Below, piece by piece: positions 18,796 through 27,729 of a stretch of 64,000 bases of DNA; the first letter of the stretch is position 1, and each line of letters opens with the position of its first letter. The DNA is from Baekduia soli (lineage in GTDB: Bacteria; Actinomycetota; Thermoleophilia; Solirubrobacterales; Solirubrobacteraceae). The stretch covers positions 4,340,001 to 4,404,000 of the forward strand of contig NZ_CP042430.1 of the NCBI RefSeq assembly GCF_007970665.1. The letters run 5' to 3'. Made by a program: the position numbers and the translations under genes. The notes beneath the pieces were generated by a model. That model saw only the letters and a list, made by a program, of their open reading frames with translations. It was not told the DNA's origin and made no database searches.

Positions 18796-19918
18796 TGATC
18801 GCCGCCGCCGCGCAGGGTCCCTCACCGCTGTGGTACGCCACGCGGGGCGCCGGCGCGATGACGCTCGTGCTCCTCACCGCCAGCGTCGTGCTCGGGATCG
18901 CCGAGGTCGGCCGCTGGACGCCGCCGGCGACCCCCCGCTTCGCGATCGCCGCGCTGCACCGCAGCCTGTCGCTGATCGCGCTCGTCCTGCTCGTCGTCCA
19001 CATCGCCACCACGCTGCTGGACCCGTTCCCGCGCATCGGCATCGCCACGGCGCTCGTCCCGTTCGCGACCGACTACCGGCCGCTGTGGATGGGCCTGGGC
19101 ACGCTGGCCTCCGACGTGCTCGTGGCGCTCGTCGTCACGAGCCTCGTCCGCCGGCGCCTCGGGTACGGCGCCTGGCGCGCGGTCCACTGGGCGGCCTACG
19201 CCTGCTGGCCGCTGGCGGTGCTGCACGGCCTGGGCACGGGCTCGGACACGCGCGCGACGTGGATGCTGGTGCTCACGCTGGCCTGCGTCGCGGTGCCGCT
19301 CGTCGCGCTCGGCGCGCGGCTGGCCCGCCCCGCGACGCCCGGCCCCGCGCGCGTGGGCTTCGGCGCCGCCGCCGTGCTGGGCGTCCTCGGCCTCGTCGTG
19401 TGGCTGCCGGGCGGCCCGCTGGGGCACGGGTGGCCGCGCCGGGCGGGCACGCCCGCGAGCGTGCTGGCGGCGTTCGGCTCCCCGGCCGCGGCCGCCTCCG
19501 CCGCGACGACGCCGGCGCCGGCGGGCCCGGCGGCCGCCCCGGCCCGCCCCGACGCGCTGGCCCGCGCGTTCAGCTCCGACGTGCGCGGCGTGCTGCGCAG
19601 CGGCCTCAGCGCGGGCGGGGTGGCCGTCGTCGACCTGCAGCTGCGGCTGGCGCACGCGCCGGGCGGCCGGCTGCGCATCAGGATCGGCGGCCACCAGCTC
19701 CCCGGCGGCGGCCTGCAGATGGACCGCAGCGCCGTCACGCTGGACCGGCGTCGGACCCCGGCCGCTACCGCGGCCGCATCGAGGTCCTGCGGGACACGAG
19801 CATCCAGGCGCTCGTCGGCTCGGCGCAGGGCCGGGCGCTGCGGCTGCACATCGACCTGCTGCTCTCGGGTCAGGACGTCGGCGGCCGCGTGCGAGGGGCA
19901 CCGGTCCGCCACGCGTGA
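18795..19918 (+). CDS. Ferric-reductase-like transmembrane protein (frameshifted)
   Basis: Corrected length is about 374 residues. The N-terminal half is a ferric reductase-like heme-b membrane domain: WYATRGAGAMTLVLLTASVV, a His in AALHRSLSLIALVLLVVHIA and another pair in WRAVHWAAYACWPLAVLHG. An Ala/Pro-rich linker (about 235-255) leads to a soluble domain of about 110 residues. Inside that domain the frame slips at about 19741-19747, where CTGGACC should probably read CTGGGACC; the other frame then continues DPGRYRGRIEVLRDTSIQAL to a stop at 19918. The ATG at 18795 overlaps the apbE stop. It probably passes electrons across the membrane. Confidence 0.75.
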
Positions 19919-19940
19919 GCGCGGCGGCCGCGCCTACGCG

Positions 19941-19976
19941 TGGCGCGAACCTGGGGATGACCCCACGACCGCGCCA
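19941..19976. repeat. Imperfect palindrome between convergent genes
   Basis: TGGCGCGAACCTGGGG, loop ATGA, CCCCACGACCGCGCCA. The outer seven and inner five base pairs match and the centre is mismatched. It has the same 16-loop-16 build as 458-494. It lies between the ends of the ferric-reductase-like gene and a USP and may terminate both. Confidence 0.6.
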
Positions 19977-19997
19977 TCCGGGCGGCGCGGTGCGCCG

Positions 19998-20921
19998 TCA
20001 GCGCCCGCCGGCGCGCCCCGAGGAGCCGACCGCGTGGCGCTCGTCCTCGGGCGACCCATGGGCCGGGCGCGGCACGACCATCACCGAGCACGGTCCCCGG
20101 CGGCAGAGCTCCTCGGCGGTGCTGCCGATCACGACGCGGTCCAGCGCGCCCCAGCGGCGCGAGCCGACGACGAGGAGGTCGGCGCCGCGGGCGGCCTCGG
20201 CCAGCTCGCCGACGGGATCGCCGACGCGGACGTCGCGGGTCACGCGCTCGTCGGCCCCGATGCGCTCCTCGAGCAGCGCCTCGACGTGGGCGCGGCGCTC
20301 GGCGATGATCTCGTCCCAGCGCGACAGCTCGACGATCTCGCCGAACGGCACGGAGTCGACGGGCAGGCGGTCGTCCACGACGCCCACCGCGACGAGCTCG
20401 CCGCCGGCGCCGCGCGCCAGGGCGCGAGCGGTCTCGAAGGCGTCGGCGGACTCGGGCGACTCGTCGACACCGACGACGATGCGGGTCAGCCGCGGCTCGT
20501 GCTCGCGGCGGCCGGCGACGGCGAGCACCACGGCGCCGGCGGCGTCGTGCAGCACCTGGCGGCCCGTGCGGCCGGCGTGGACGCGGCCCGGCTCGGTGTC
20601 GCGGGCCGAGCCCAGCACGAGCAGGTCGACGTGCTCGTCGCGGGCCACGCGGCGCAGGGCGCGTGCCGGGGAGAAGTCGGGGACGGCCAGCGTGTGGCCG
20701 CTGGGCGCCCAGGTCGAGCGCGCGGTGGCCAGCGTGGCGCGGGCGTCGCGGGCGCGATGGACGTCGCGGGCGAACGTCAGCGGGAACGGCAGCAGCGGGT
20801 CCTGGTAGGCCGCGACGAGCAGGAGGTCGGCGTCGGTGGCACGGCACAGGGCCTCGCCCAGGGCCGCGGCGTCGCGCGACTGCGGGGTCTCGTCCACTCC
20901 GACCATGATCTTGCTGAACAC
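19998..20921 (-). CDS. Tandem-domain universal stress protein
   Basis: The product has 307 residues. Domain 1 starts KIMVGVDETPQSRDAAALG and has a degenerate ATP loop (VLGSARDTEPGRVHAGRTGR). Domain 2 starts RIVVGVDESPESADAFETA and has a full loop (VVGSRRWGALDRVVIGSTAE) followed by CSVMVVPRP. GGAGGGCGAGAC precedes the GTG at 20921. Its promoter has the regulon element at 21018-21033, GGACGGC in place of GGATGGC, and TACCGT at 20963-20968. Confidence 0.87.
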   Translation of the reverse strand: MFSKIMVGVDETPQSRDAAALGEALCRATDADLLLVAAYQDPLLPFPLTFARDVHRARDARATLATARSTWAPSGHTLAVPDFSPARALRRVARDEHVDLLVLGSARDTEPGRVHAGRTGRQVLHDAAGAVVLAVAGRREHEPRLTRIVVGVDESPESADAFETARALARGAGGELVAVGVVDDRLPVDSVPFGEIVELSRWDEIIAERRAHVEALLEERIGADERVTRDVRVGDPVGELAEAARGADLLVVGSRRWGALDRVVIGSTAEELCRRGPCSVMVVPRPAHGSPEDERHAVGSSGRAGGR

Positions 20922-21046
20922 GTCTCGCCCTCCGTTGGGGACCGCTGATGCTGACTCGCCCGACGGTACGCCCAGGGCGGCGCGCTGCCGTCCGGCAGCG
21001 TCCGCAGAGCCCCGGGGGCGGACTACGGAACGCGGGCCCGCAGCCC
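20922..21046 (-). promoter_or_regulatory. Regulon promoter of USP 19998-20921
   Basis: GGGGCGGACTACGGAACGC (about 21015-21033, forward strand). TACCGT (minus) lies at 20963-20968 with GGACGGC 25 nt before it. The leader is about 40 nt and carries a Shine-Dalgarno, so this is one of the few non-leaderless members. Confidence 0.55.
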
Positions 21047-22191
21047 TCAGCGCCCGCGGACCGCGGGCTCCAGCAGGGCGTCGGCGCGCAGCCGGCGCTC
21101 GAGGTCGGTGACCGAGATCAGACCGGCCGGCGACCCGTCGGGGCCGAGCACCACCGCGCGCCCGCGGGCCGCGAACGCAGGGCGCCCGAGCAGCTCGATG
21201 GCGGGCAGGCCGGGCTCGACGAGCAGCTCGGGATCGCGCGCCATGACCTCGTCGACGCGGGCGGCGGACCGCCGGCCGGCGGGCACCGCGCGCAGGTCGG
21301 CCAGCGACAGCAGCCCGACGGCGCGGCCCCGGTCGTCGACGACGGGAAACGCCGAGTAGAGGTGGCGCCCGAACCCGGCCGTCGCGGCGTCCTGCAGCGT
21401 CCAGGCGGCGCCGACCGTCGCCGGGTCGGGGGTCATGAGGTCGCCGACGGTGTAGCCGCCCAGCGCGTGCTGGGTCTGGGCTCCCTGCTGCTCGGCCGCG
21501 GCGGCCACCACGACGAAGCCGCCCACCAGCGCGAACCACAGGCCGCCCGGCGAGCCCTCCAGGAAGGCCAGGACGCCGAGGGCGATGAGCGCGAAGCCGA
21601 ACGCGCGCCCGGTCGCGGCCGCGCGCGCCGTCGCGGCCTCCCGGTCGCCGCTGCGCCGCCACAGCAGCGCCCGCAGCACGCGGCCGCCGTCCAGCGGGAA
21701 CGCCGGCAGCAGGTTGAACACCAGGATGGCCGCGGTGACGTAGATCTGGTAGTCCAGCAGCGCCGTCGCCCAGGCGGGCAGCACGCCGCCCAGCGCCAGG
21801 CGCAGCGGCACGAGGCCGACGAGGATCACGGCGGTGACCGCCGGGCCGGCCAGCGCGAAGCGCAGCTCGTCGCCGGGCGCGTTCGGCTCGCCGTGGATGC
21901 GCGACACGCCACCCAGCAGCCACAGGTCGATCTCGTCGACCTGCAGTCCGCGGCGCCGCGCGACGACGGCGTGGCCGAGCTCGTGGCCAGGATGCCCGCG
22001 AACAGGCCGAGCGCACTGGCCAGGCCGAGCGCGTAGGCGGCCGTCGTGCTCAGGCTGTGGTCGGCCTGCGGGAACCAGTCGTGGCCGAGCGAGAACGTGA
22101 TGAGCGCGACGATCGCCAGCCACAGGGGCTGCACGCCGATCGGCACGCCGGCCAGGGTGCCGATCCGCAGGGTCGAGCGCCGGCCGGCCAT
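21047..22191 (-). CDS. M50 site-2 protease with CBS pair (frameshift at active site)
   Basis: Corrected length is about 381 residues. Helices at about 18-35 and 50-65 precede the zinc motif HELGHAVVARRRG. A second protease motif is NLLPAFPLDGGRVLRALL. A CBS pair fills the C-terminus (DLMTPDPATVGAAWTLQDAA; DEVMARDPELLVEPGLPAIE). The frame breaks at about 21988-21993: GCCACGAG is present where GCCCACGAG would give the active-site His of HELGH. This is a rip3 (Rv2625c)-like protein; the CBS pair probably binds a nucleotide. It follows the Rv2004c-like gene by 2 nt. Confidence 0.78.
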
Positions 22192-22193
22192 CG

Positions 22194-23687
22194 TCAGGCC
22201 CCGCCGCCGTCCAGGCGGCGCTCGAGCTCGTCGGCGGTCGCCCCCGCCGGGCGGTCGGCGCGCAGCACGACGTGCGCGGAGGCGCCGACCTCGTCCAGCG
22301 GCTCCCAGCGCTCGCGCAGCGCCGCCGCGATCTGGGGCCCGGCGTCCGAGACCCGCGCCGCGTCGCCCAGCCGTGCGCGTGCGCGCCGGTCGGCCTCGGC
22401 GGCCGGGACGCTGCACTGCGCGAAGACGACGGGGCCCGCGCCGCGCAACGCGTCGGCGAAGGCGGCGCGGGAGGCGGCGGCGCCCATCGTCGCGTCGACG
22501 ACCGCGCCGCCGTGGAAGGCCAGGGCCGCGGCGGCCCGGGCGCCGAGCTCCTCGTAGACGTGCAGCGAGGCGGCGGCCGAGTAGGCCTCCGCGGGCGCCC
22601 GCTGCGTCGCGGCCAGGCCGCCGGCGGCCTTGCGCACGACGTCGGAGGACAGCACGGGCACGCCGCGCCGGCGGCCGAGCTCGGCGGCCAGCGTGGACTT
22701 GCCCGCGGCGGGCGGGCCGCAGACGACGACGATGCGCGCCGTCCGCGTGCGCCAGGCCAGCCGTCGCGCGAGCGCGACGAGCGCGACGGCGCGCTCACGC
22801 GCGGCCTCGCCCCCGGGCTGGCGGGCGCGCAGGAGCGCGACCTTGGCCGACACGGTCGCGCGGTAGGCCGACCAGAACGCCACGAGCGCGTCGTCGCCCG
22901 GGTCGCCGCCGGCGCCGCGGTAGGCGTCGAGCACCTCGGCGGCCGCCTCGCCCGCGCCGCGCGACTCGAGGTCCATGAGCAGGAACGCGAGGTCGCAGCC
23001 CACGTCGTCGGTGCGCAGCGACACGTCGAACTCGAGGCGGTCGACGATCCGCAGCCCGCCGGCGTCGACGACGACGTGGTCGGCGCGCAGGTCGCCGTGG
23101 CCCTCCCGCCAGGCACCGGCGACGGCGCGGCCCTGCAGCGTCGCGGCGCGGCGCAGGGCGAAGGCCTCCAGCGGCCGCGCGACGGCCCAGAGCTCGGCGG
23201 CGGTCAGGTCGGGGCCCAGCAGCTCGGCGAGCTCGGCGGCGTTGGCCTGCACCCGTCCGAGCGCGGCGCGGACCCCGCCGGTCCCCGTGCGCGCGCAGCC
23301 CGCGTGGAAGCGGGCCAGCCGCGCGCCGAGGTCGCGCAGGGTGCCGGGCGCCACGCGCCCGTCGGCCACCCGGCACGCGAGCGTGTCGGCCTCGTCGAAG
23401 CGCCGCATCTCGACGACGACGTCCTCGCCGTCGGGCCGGTCGACCGGCCGCACCCCGAGGTAGGTGCCCGGCGCCAGCTGCTGATTGAGCCGGACCTCCT
23501 CGAGCGCGAGCGCCCGCCGGGCCTGCGGCGTGGACTGGTCCAGGAACGGGAACCGCACGGGCTTGCGGAGCTTGTAGGCCCGGTCGCCGTAGAGGTAGAC
23601 GCGGGAGGCGTGGGTCTCGCGGATCTCCACGCCGGGCAGGCGCTCGAGGTCGGCGGGCGGTCCGGCGGCGGTCTGCGGACCGGTCAT
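22194..23687 (-). CDS. Rv2004c-like APH/P-loop kinase fusion protein
   Basis: The product has 497 residues. The N-terminal half is an aminoglycoside-phosphotransferase-like kinase fold (LYGDRAYKLRKPVRFPFLDQ with the ATP-binding Lys; EGHGDLRADHVVVD as catalytic loop; IVDRLEFDVSLRTDDVGCDL as the metal-binding segment). The C-terminal half is a P-loop kinase with Walker A VCGPPAAGKSTLAAELG. The same two-domain order is found in M. tuberculosis Rv2004c, a DosR-regulon gene next to the USP Rv2005c. Here too a USP lies directly upstream, overlapping by ATGA. The substrate is unknown. Confidence 0.83.
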   Translation of the reverse strand: MTGPQTAAGPPADLERLPGVEIRETHASRVYLYGDRAYKLRKPVRFPFLDQSTPQARRALALEEVRLNQQLAPGTYLGVRPVDRPDGEDVVVEMRRFDEADTLACRVADGRVAPGTLRDLGARLARFHAGCARTGTGGVRAALGRVQANAAELAELLGPDLTAAELWAVARPLEAFALRRAATLQGRAVAGAWREGHGDLRADHVVVDAGGLRIVDRLEFDVSLRTDDVGCDLAFLLMDLESRGAGEAAAEVLDAYRGAGGDPGDDALVAFWSAYRATVSAKVALLRARQPGGEAARERAVALVALARRLAWRTRTARIVVVCGPPAAGKSTLAAELGRRRGVPVLSSDVVRKAAGGLAATQRAPAEAYSAAASLHVYEELGARAAAALAFHGGAVVDATMGAAASRAAFADALRGAGPVVFAQCSVPAAEADRRARARLGDAARVSDAGPQIAAALRERWEPLDEVGASAHVVLRADRPAGATADELERRLDGGGA

Positions 23688-24529
23688 GCCGCGGCCGGCA
23701 CGCGCGCGCCGCGCGGCACGACGAGCACGGGGCAGCGCGCATGGTGGGTCAGCGCGGCGCCGACGCTGCCGAGGGCCACCCGGCTGAGCGGGCCGGTGCG
23801 CCGCGACCCGGCCACGAGCAGGTCGAGGTCGTCGCCGGCCTCGATGAGCCGCTGCCCCGGATCGCCCGCCATGAGGACCTCCTGCGCGGGCACCCGCTCG
23901 GCCGCAGCGGCCGTGACGACGGCGAGCTCGTGGTCGCCCGCGCCGATCATCGGCGCGACGTACAGGATCCGCAGCAGCGCGCCGGCGCGCACGGCGAGGT
24001 CGGTGGCCACCGCCAGCGCCTCGGCGGCCTCGGGCGAGCGGTCCCACGCGACGCCGATCGTCTTCGGCGGGCCCACCGCGAGCCCGTCGCCGGCGGGTCG
24101 GGCGACCAGCACCGCGCAGCCGCCGTGGCGCACCGCGCCGAGGGCGACGTCGCCGCGCAGCGTCCGCAGCACCGGGCCGAGATGGCTCTCGCCGAGCACG
24201 AGCAGGCCGGCATGCTCGAGGTCGCACGCCTCCCACAGGCCCGCGACGGCCGTCGGCGCGGCGAGCACGCGGACGCCTGGGCGCACGTCGGCGGGCAGCG
24301 TGGCGGCCAGTCGGTCCAGCTCACCGTGCAGGCGATCGACGTGGTCGGCCGCATCGGTGATCGCGGGCGACCAGCCGGGCACGACGGTGGCGGCCGGCGC
24401 GGGCGGCGTGACCGCCACGGCGGCCAGGACGAGCGGCGCATCCAGCAGGCGCGCCATCGTGACGCCGAGCGTGACGGCATCGTGGGCGGTGCGGGCCTCG
24501 GAGACGGCGACGACGACGGGCTCGGTCAT
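23684..24529 (-). CDS. Tandem-domain universal stress protein
   Basis: The product has 281 residues. Domain 1 (MTEPVVVAVSEARTAHDAV) has LVLGESHLGPVLRTLRGDVA. Domain 2 (KTIGVAWDRSPEAAEALAVA) has LVAGSRRTGPLSRVALGSVG and then CPVLVVPRG, a full ATP signature. The ATG at 24529 lies 6 nt after CACGGT. It heads an operon USP, Rv2004c-like kinase, M50/CBS protease. In M. tuberculosis the same three kinds of gene belong to the DosR regulon, but only the first two are adjacent there. Confidence 0.87.
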   Translation of the reverse strand: MTEPVVVAVSEARTAHDAVTLGVTMARLLDAPLVLAAVAVTPPAPAATVVPGWSPAITDAADHVDRLHGELDRLAATLPADVRPGVRVLAAPTAVAGLWEACDLEHAGLLVLGESHLGPVLRTLRGDVALGAVRHGGCAVLVARPAGDGLAVGPPKTIGVAWDRSPEAAEALAVATDLAVRAGALLRILYVAPMIGAGDHELAVVTAAAAERVPAQEVLMAGDPGQRLIEAGDDLDLLVAGSRRTGPLSRVALGSVGAALTHHARCPVLVVPRGARVPAAA

Positions 24530-24631
24530 GCCCTGACCGTGCCAGGCGGCGGCGTGCCCGCCATCCGGGCGCGGCCGCCCGCCGGCTGCGGACAACCACG
24601 GACGGTCCCGGCCGCGCACTAGGATGGCGTC
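24530..24631. promoter_or_regulatory. Divergent promoters, USP operon and NarL regulator
   Basis: Towards the USP: GGATGGC at 24560-24566 and CACGGT at 24536-24541, 6 nt before the ATG. A variant upstream element (GCGGACAACCACGGAC) lies at about 24588-24603. Towards the regulator: TAGGAT at 24620-24625, 6 nt before the GTG, but no GGATGGC at the right distance. The regulator may therefore be expressed independently and could repress or activate through the shared element. Confidence 0.55.
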
Positions 24632-25288
24632 GTGACCGACGACGACGAGATCACCATCGTCCTGGCCGATGACCACGGCGTCGTGCGGAGCGGCCTGCGT
24701 ATGCTGCTCGACGCCGAGGAGGGCTTCCGAGTCCTGGCCGAGGCCGCGACGGTCGACGACGCCGTGCGCCTGGCCAAGGCCCACCGCCCGACCGTGCTCG
24801 TGCTCGACCTCAACATGCCGGGGAGGCAGACGACCTCGAGCCTGGACGTGCTGCCCGCCCTCTCCGCCGACCTGCCCCAGACGCGCGTCGTCATCCTCAC
24901 CATGCAGGAGGACCCGCAGTTCGCCCGCACCGCGCTGGGCGCCGGGGCCAAGGGCTACGTGCTGAAGGAGGCCGCCGACGCCGAGCTCGTCGAGGCGGTG
25001 CGGCGGGCGGCCGCCGGCGAGGTGTACCTCAACCCGCGCCTGGGCGCGCAGATCGCCGCCGCCCCGCCCGAGCCGGCCGGACCGCCCGACGACCTCACCG
25101 AGCGCGAGGTGGAGGTCCTGCGGCTCATCGCGCTGGGCCACACCAACGGCGACATCGGCCAGCAGCTCTTCCTCTCCGTGCGCACGGTGGAGTCCCATCG
25201 GGCCCACATCCAGCAGAAGCTGCGGCGCACGACCCGCGCCGAGCTCGTCCGCTACGCGCTGGACCGCGGGCTGCTCGACGAGGGCTGA
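24632..25288 (+). CDS. NarL/LuxR-type response regulator
   Basis: The product has 218 residues. The receiver (about 8-125) has LADDHGVVRSGLRMLL, phosphoacceptor Asp59 in LVLDLNMPG and Lys in GYVLKEAAD. The LuxR helix-turn-helix (about 150-210) has LTEREVEVLRLIALGHTNGD and RTVESHRAHIQQKL. The recognition helix differs from that of M. tuberculosis DosR (KTVKNYVSRLL), so it is not a plain orthologue. It is the only NarL-family regulator in the window and lies 2.4 kb from the DevS-like kinase, so it is the best candidate to read the shared promoter element. That link is inference. Confidence 0.87.
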   Translation: MTDDDEITIVLADDHGVVRSGLRMLLDAEEGFRVLAEAATVDDAVRLAKAHRPTVLVLDLNMPGRQTTSSLDVLPALSADLPQTRVVILTMQEDPQFARTALGAGAKGYVLKEAADAELVEAVRRAAAGEVYLNPRLGAQIAAAPPEPAGPPDDLTEREVEVLRLIALGHTNGDIGQQLFLSVRTVESHRAHIQQKLRRTTRAELVRYALDRGLLDEG

Positions 25289-25294
25289 GCCGCC

Positions 25295-27184
25295 TCAGGC
25301 GCGCAGCGCGCGCAGGGCGTTGAGGATGACCGCCACGTCGATGCCCTCCTGCAGGAGGGCGCCGGCGACGGGCGGGATGAGCCCGGCGGCGGCGCAACCC
25401 ATGGCGACGAAGCTCAGCGCCATGCCGGCCAGCACGCTCTGGGTCGCGATGCCCAGCGACCGCCGGCCGATGCGCAGCGCCTCGGCGACCGCGGCGATGC
25501 TCGGCACGGTGATCACCGCGTCGGCGGCGTCCGAGGACGCCGTGGCTCCGAGCGTGCCCATCGCGATCCCGACGTCGGCGATCGCCAGCGCCGGCGCGTC
25601 GTTGACGCCGTCGCCGACCATGAGGACCGGCGACAGGCCCGGCTGGGCCCGCACGGCGCGGACGACCTCGAGCTTGTCCTGGGGGGACCGCTCGGACCAC
25701 ACGCGGTCCAGGCCGAGGCTCTCGCCCACGCTCTCGGCGACCGCGGCGCGGTCGCCGGAGACCATCGCGACGTGCGCGACCCCGCCGTGGCGCAGCTCGG
25801 TGATGAGCCCGGCGGCGTCGGGGCGCAGCCGGTCGGCCATGACGATGACGCCCGCGGCGCGCCCGTCGACGCCGACGGCGATCTTGGCGAGCCCCAACTC
25901 CCCCGCGCGGTCGGGCCCGGCCGACGGCGCGAGCAGGGCGCCGTCGCCGCGGCGGCGCACCCAGTCGGGGCTGCCGACGCAGACCCTGCGGCCGCCCACG
26001 ACGCCCTCGATGCCCTCCCCCGGCTCCTCGTGGACGTCCTCGGGGAACGCGAGCTCCAGGGCGCGGCCGTGGGCCTCGCGCACCAGCGCCTCGGCCAGGA
26101 CGTGCGTGGACAGCTGGTCCAGCGAGGCGGCGGCGCGCAGGACCTCGGCCTCGGGCAGGCCGTCGAGCACCTCGATGCGCTCGATCTGCGGCGTTCCGAG
26201 CGTGAGCGTCCCCGTCTTGTCCAGCAGCACGCTGCGGATGCGCCCCAGGCGCTCGATGACCCCGGCGCCCTTGACGATGATGCCGCCGCGTGCGGCGCGC
26301 GAGACGCCGCACACCAGCGCGATCGGCGCGGCGAGGATGAGCGGGCACGGCGTCGCGACGACGATGACGGCCAGCGCGCGGTGGGCGTCCCCGCTGAGCG
26401 CCCAGGCGCCGCCGGCGGCCAGCAGCGTGACCGGCAGCAGCAGCGCCGCGTAGCGGTCGGCGAGGCGCACGAACGGCGCCCGGTCGGCCTGCGCGTCGCG
26501 GACGAGGCGCACGATCGCGGCGTAGGCGCTCGCGGCCGCCGGCCGCGAGGCCCGCAGGTCGAACGGCGAGCCGGCGTTGGCCGTGCCGCTGCGCACCATC
26601 CCGCCCTGGGCGATCGTCGCGGGCAGCGACTCGCCGGTCAGCGCCGACTCGTCCAGCACGGCCGCGTGCGAGACCAGGATCCCGTCGACGGCGACGATCT
26701 CGCCCGTGCGCACGACGACGACGTCGCCGATCTGCAGCGCGTCGACGGGCACCTCTTCGAGGCGGTCGCCGGTGCGGCGGTGTGCGACGGCCGGCGCGCG
26801 GGCCAGCAGCGCCGACAGCTCGCGGCGGGCGCGCCGGCCCGCGACGGCCTCCAGCGCGTTGCCGCCGGCCAGCATGAGGCCGACCACGGCGCCGGCCAGC
26901 GTCTCGCCCAGAGCCAGGGCGCCGGCCATGGCGACGAGGGCGATGACGTCGACGCCCATCCGCCCGTGCGCCAGCGTCGCGGCCACCGACACCACCAGCG
27001 GCAGACCCACCGCGACGACGGTGGCGCCCCACACGAGCTGCGCGGCATGGCGATGGTCGCCGGCGTGCAGCACGAGGCCGGCGACGATGGCGGCCAGCGC
27101 GAACGCGGCCAGCACGGCGAACCCGCGCTCGGCGCGCCACGCCGGGCCGGCACCTGCGCCCGGGCCCCGCGCCGTGTCGTTCAT
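25295..27184 (-). CDS. P1B-type cation-transporting P-type ATPase
   Basis: The product has 629 residues. No N-terminal metal-binding CxxC domain. Actuator motif LDESALTGESLPA; membrane metal site VVATPCPLILAAPIALVCG, a TPC rather than CPC motif; phosphorylation site LLDKTGTLTLGTPQ; hinge MVGDGVNDAPAL. The HP motif that marks P1B pumps is HV here (STHVLAEALV). The metal cannot be read with confidence. M. tuberculosis has a P-type ATPase (ctpF) in the DosR regulon, though of another subclass. The ATG at 27184 is 7 nt after TACCGT, in a regulon promoter. Confidence 0.83.
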   Translation of the reverse strand: MNDTARGPGAGAGPAWRAERGFAVLAAFALAAIVAGLVLHAGDHRHAAQLVWGATVVAVGLPLVVSVAATLAHGRMGVDVIALVAMAGALALGETLAGAVVGLMLAGGNALEAVAGRRARRELSALLARAPAVAHRRTGDRLEEVPVDALQIGDVVVVRTGEIVAVDGILVSHAAVLDESALTGESLPATIAQGGMVRSGTANAGSPFDLRASRPAAASAYAAIVRLVRDAQADRAPFVRLADRYAALLLPVTLLAAGGAWALSGDAHRALAVIVVATPCPLILAAPIALVCGVSRAARGGIIVKGAGVIERLGRIRSVLLDKTGTLTLGTPQIERIEVLDGLPEAEVLRAAASLDQLSTHVLAEALVREAHGRALELAFPEDVHEEPGEGIEGVVGGRRVCVGSPDWVRRRGDGALLAPSAGPDRAGELGLAKIAVGVDGRAAGVIVMADRLRPDAAGLITELRHGGVAHVAMVSGDRAAVAESVGESLGLDRVWSERSPQDKLEVVRAVRAQPGLSPVLMVGDGVNDAPALAIADVGIAMGTLGATASSDAADAVITVPSIAAVAEALRIGRRSLGIATQSVLAGMALSFVAMGCAAAGLIPPVAGALLQEGIDVAVILNALRALRA

Positions 27185-27315
27185 GGCGCCCACGGTACGC
27201 GAGCCGCGCCCGCGTGCCATCCCCTCGGCGCACCCACGCGCGATCCGTAGTTCGCCGCGGCCGCGGCCGGGCCGCCCCCGATGGGCGCGGCCCGGCGCGG
27301 CCCTAGCGTGGGCAG
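27185..27315. promoter_or_regulatory. Divergent regulon promoters, P-type ATPase and small protein
   Basis: The element GCGGCGAACTACGGATCGC (minus, about 27241-27259) sits midway. Towards the ATPase: GGATGGC at 27216-27222 and TACCGT at 27192-27197, 7 nt before the ATG. Towards the small protein: CGATGGG at 27279-27285 and TAGCGT at 27304-27309, 6 nt before GTG 27316. Both spacings are 25 nt. Confidence 0.7.
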
Positions 27316-27729
27316 GTGTGTCCCGGTCCCCCAGCGGAGCATGATCCCATCCCGATCGTGACGGCCCACGCGAGCGCCGCCGGCCGGCTGGCGCTGCGCA
27401 TGCTCGTCGAGAACGAGAACGAGGACGGCTCGCAGCCCGTGCTGCAGCTGGCCGGCGAGGCCTCGCACGCCGCGGAGGCCGGCCGCCTGGCGCGCGACCT
27501 CGGCGCCCGCTTCCTCATCCTGCACGACGCGCTGCTGCTCGGCGGCCGCCTCGGCCCGCTGCCGGCCGAGTGCGCGCTCGTGGTGCTCGGCCTCGAGCGC
27601 CATCCGGCCGCGGGCGCCGCCGCCCGGGCCCGCGGCGCCCGTCACTACGTGCTGTGGGACCGCGCCGGGGAGGACCTCCCGCGGATCCTGCGCGGCGAGG
27701 GTCAGCCGGCGCCGGCCACGGGCGCCTGA
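27316..27729 (+). CDS. Small protein of unknown function
   Basis: The product has 137 residues. GTG at 27316 was chosen because it stands 6 nt after a regulon -10, matching the leaderless pattern; GTG at 27358 is the alternative. The protein has alternating hydrophobic strands and Ala-rich helices (LARDLGARFLILHDALLLGG, ECALVVLGLERHPAAGAAAR), a possible small alpha/beta domain, with no recognised family. The 3' end overlaps the converging DevS-like gene by 28 nt. Confidence 0.55.
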   Translation: MCPGPPAEHDPIPIVTAHASAAGRLALRMLVENENEDGSQPVLQLAGEASHAAEAGRLARDLGARFLILHDALLLGGRLGPLPAECALVVLGLERHPAAGAAARARGARHYVLWDRAGEDLPRILRGEGQPAPATGA

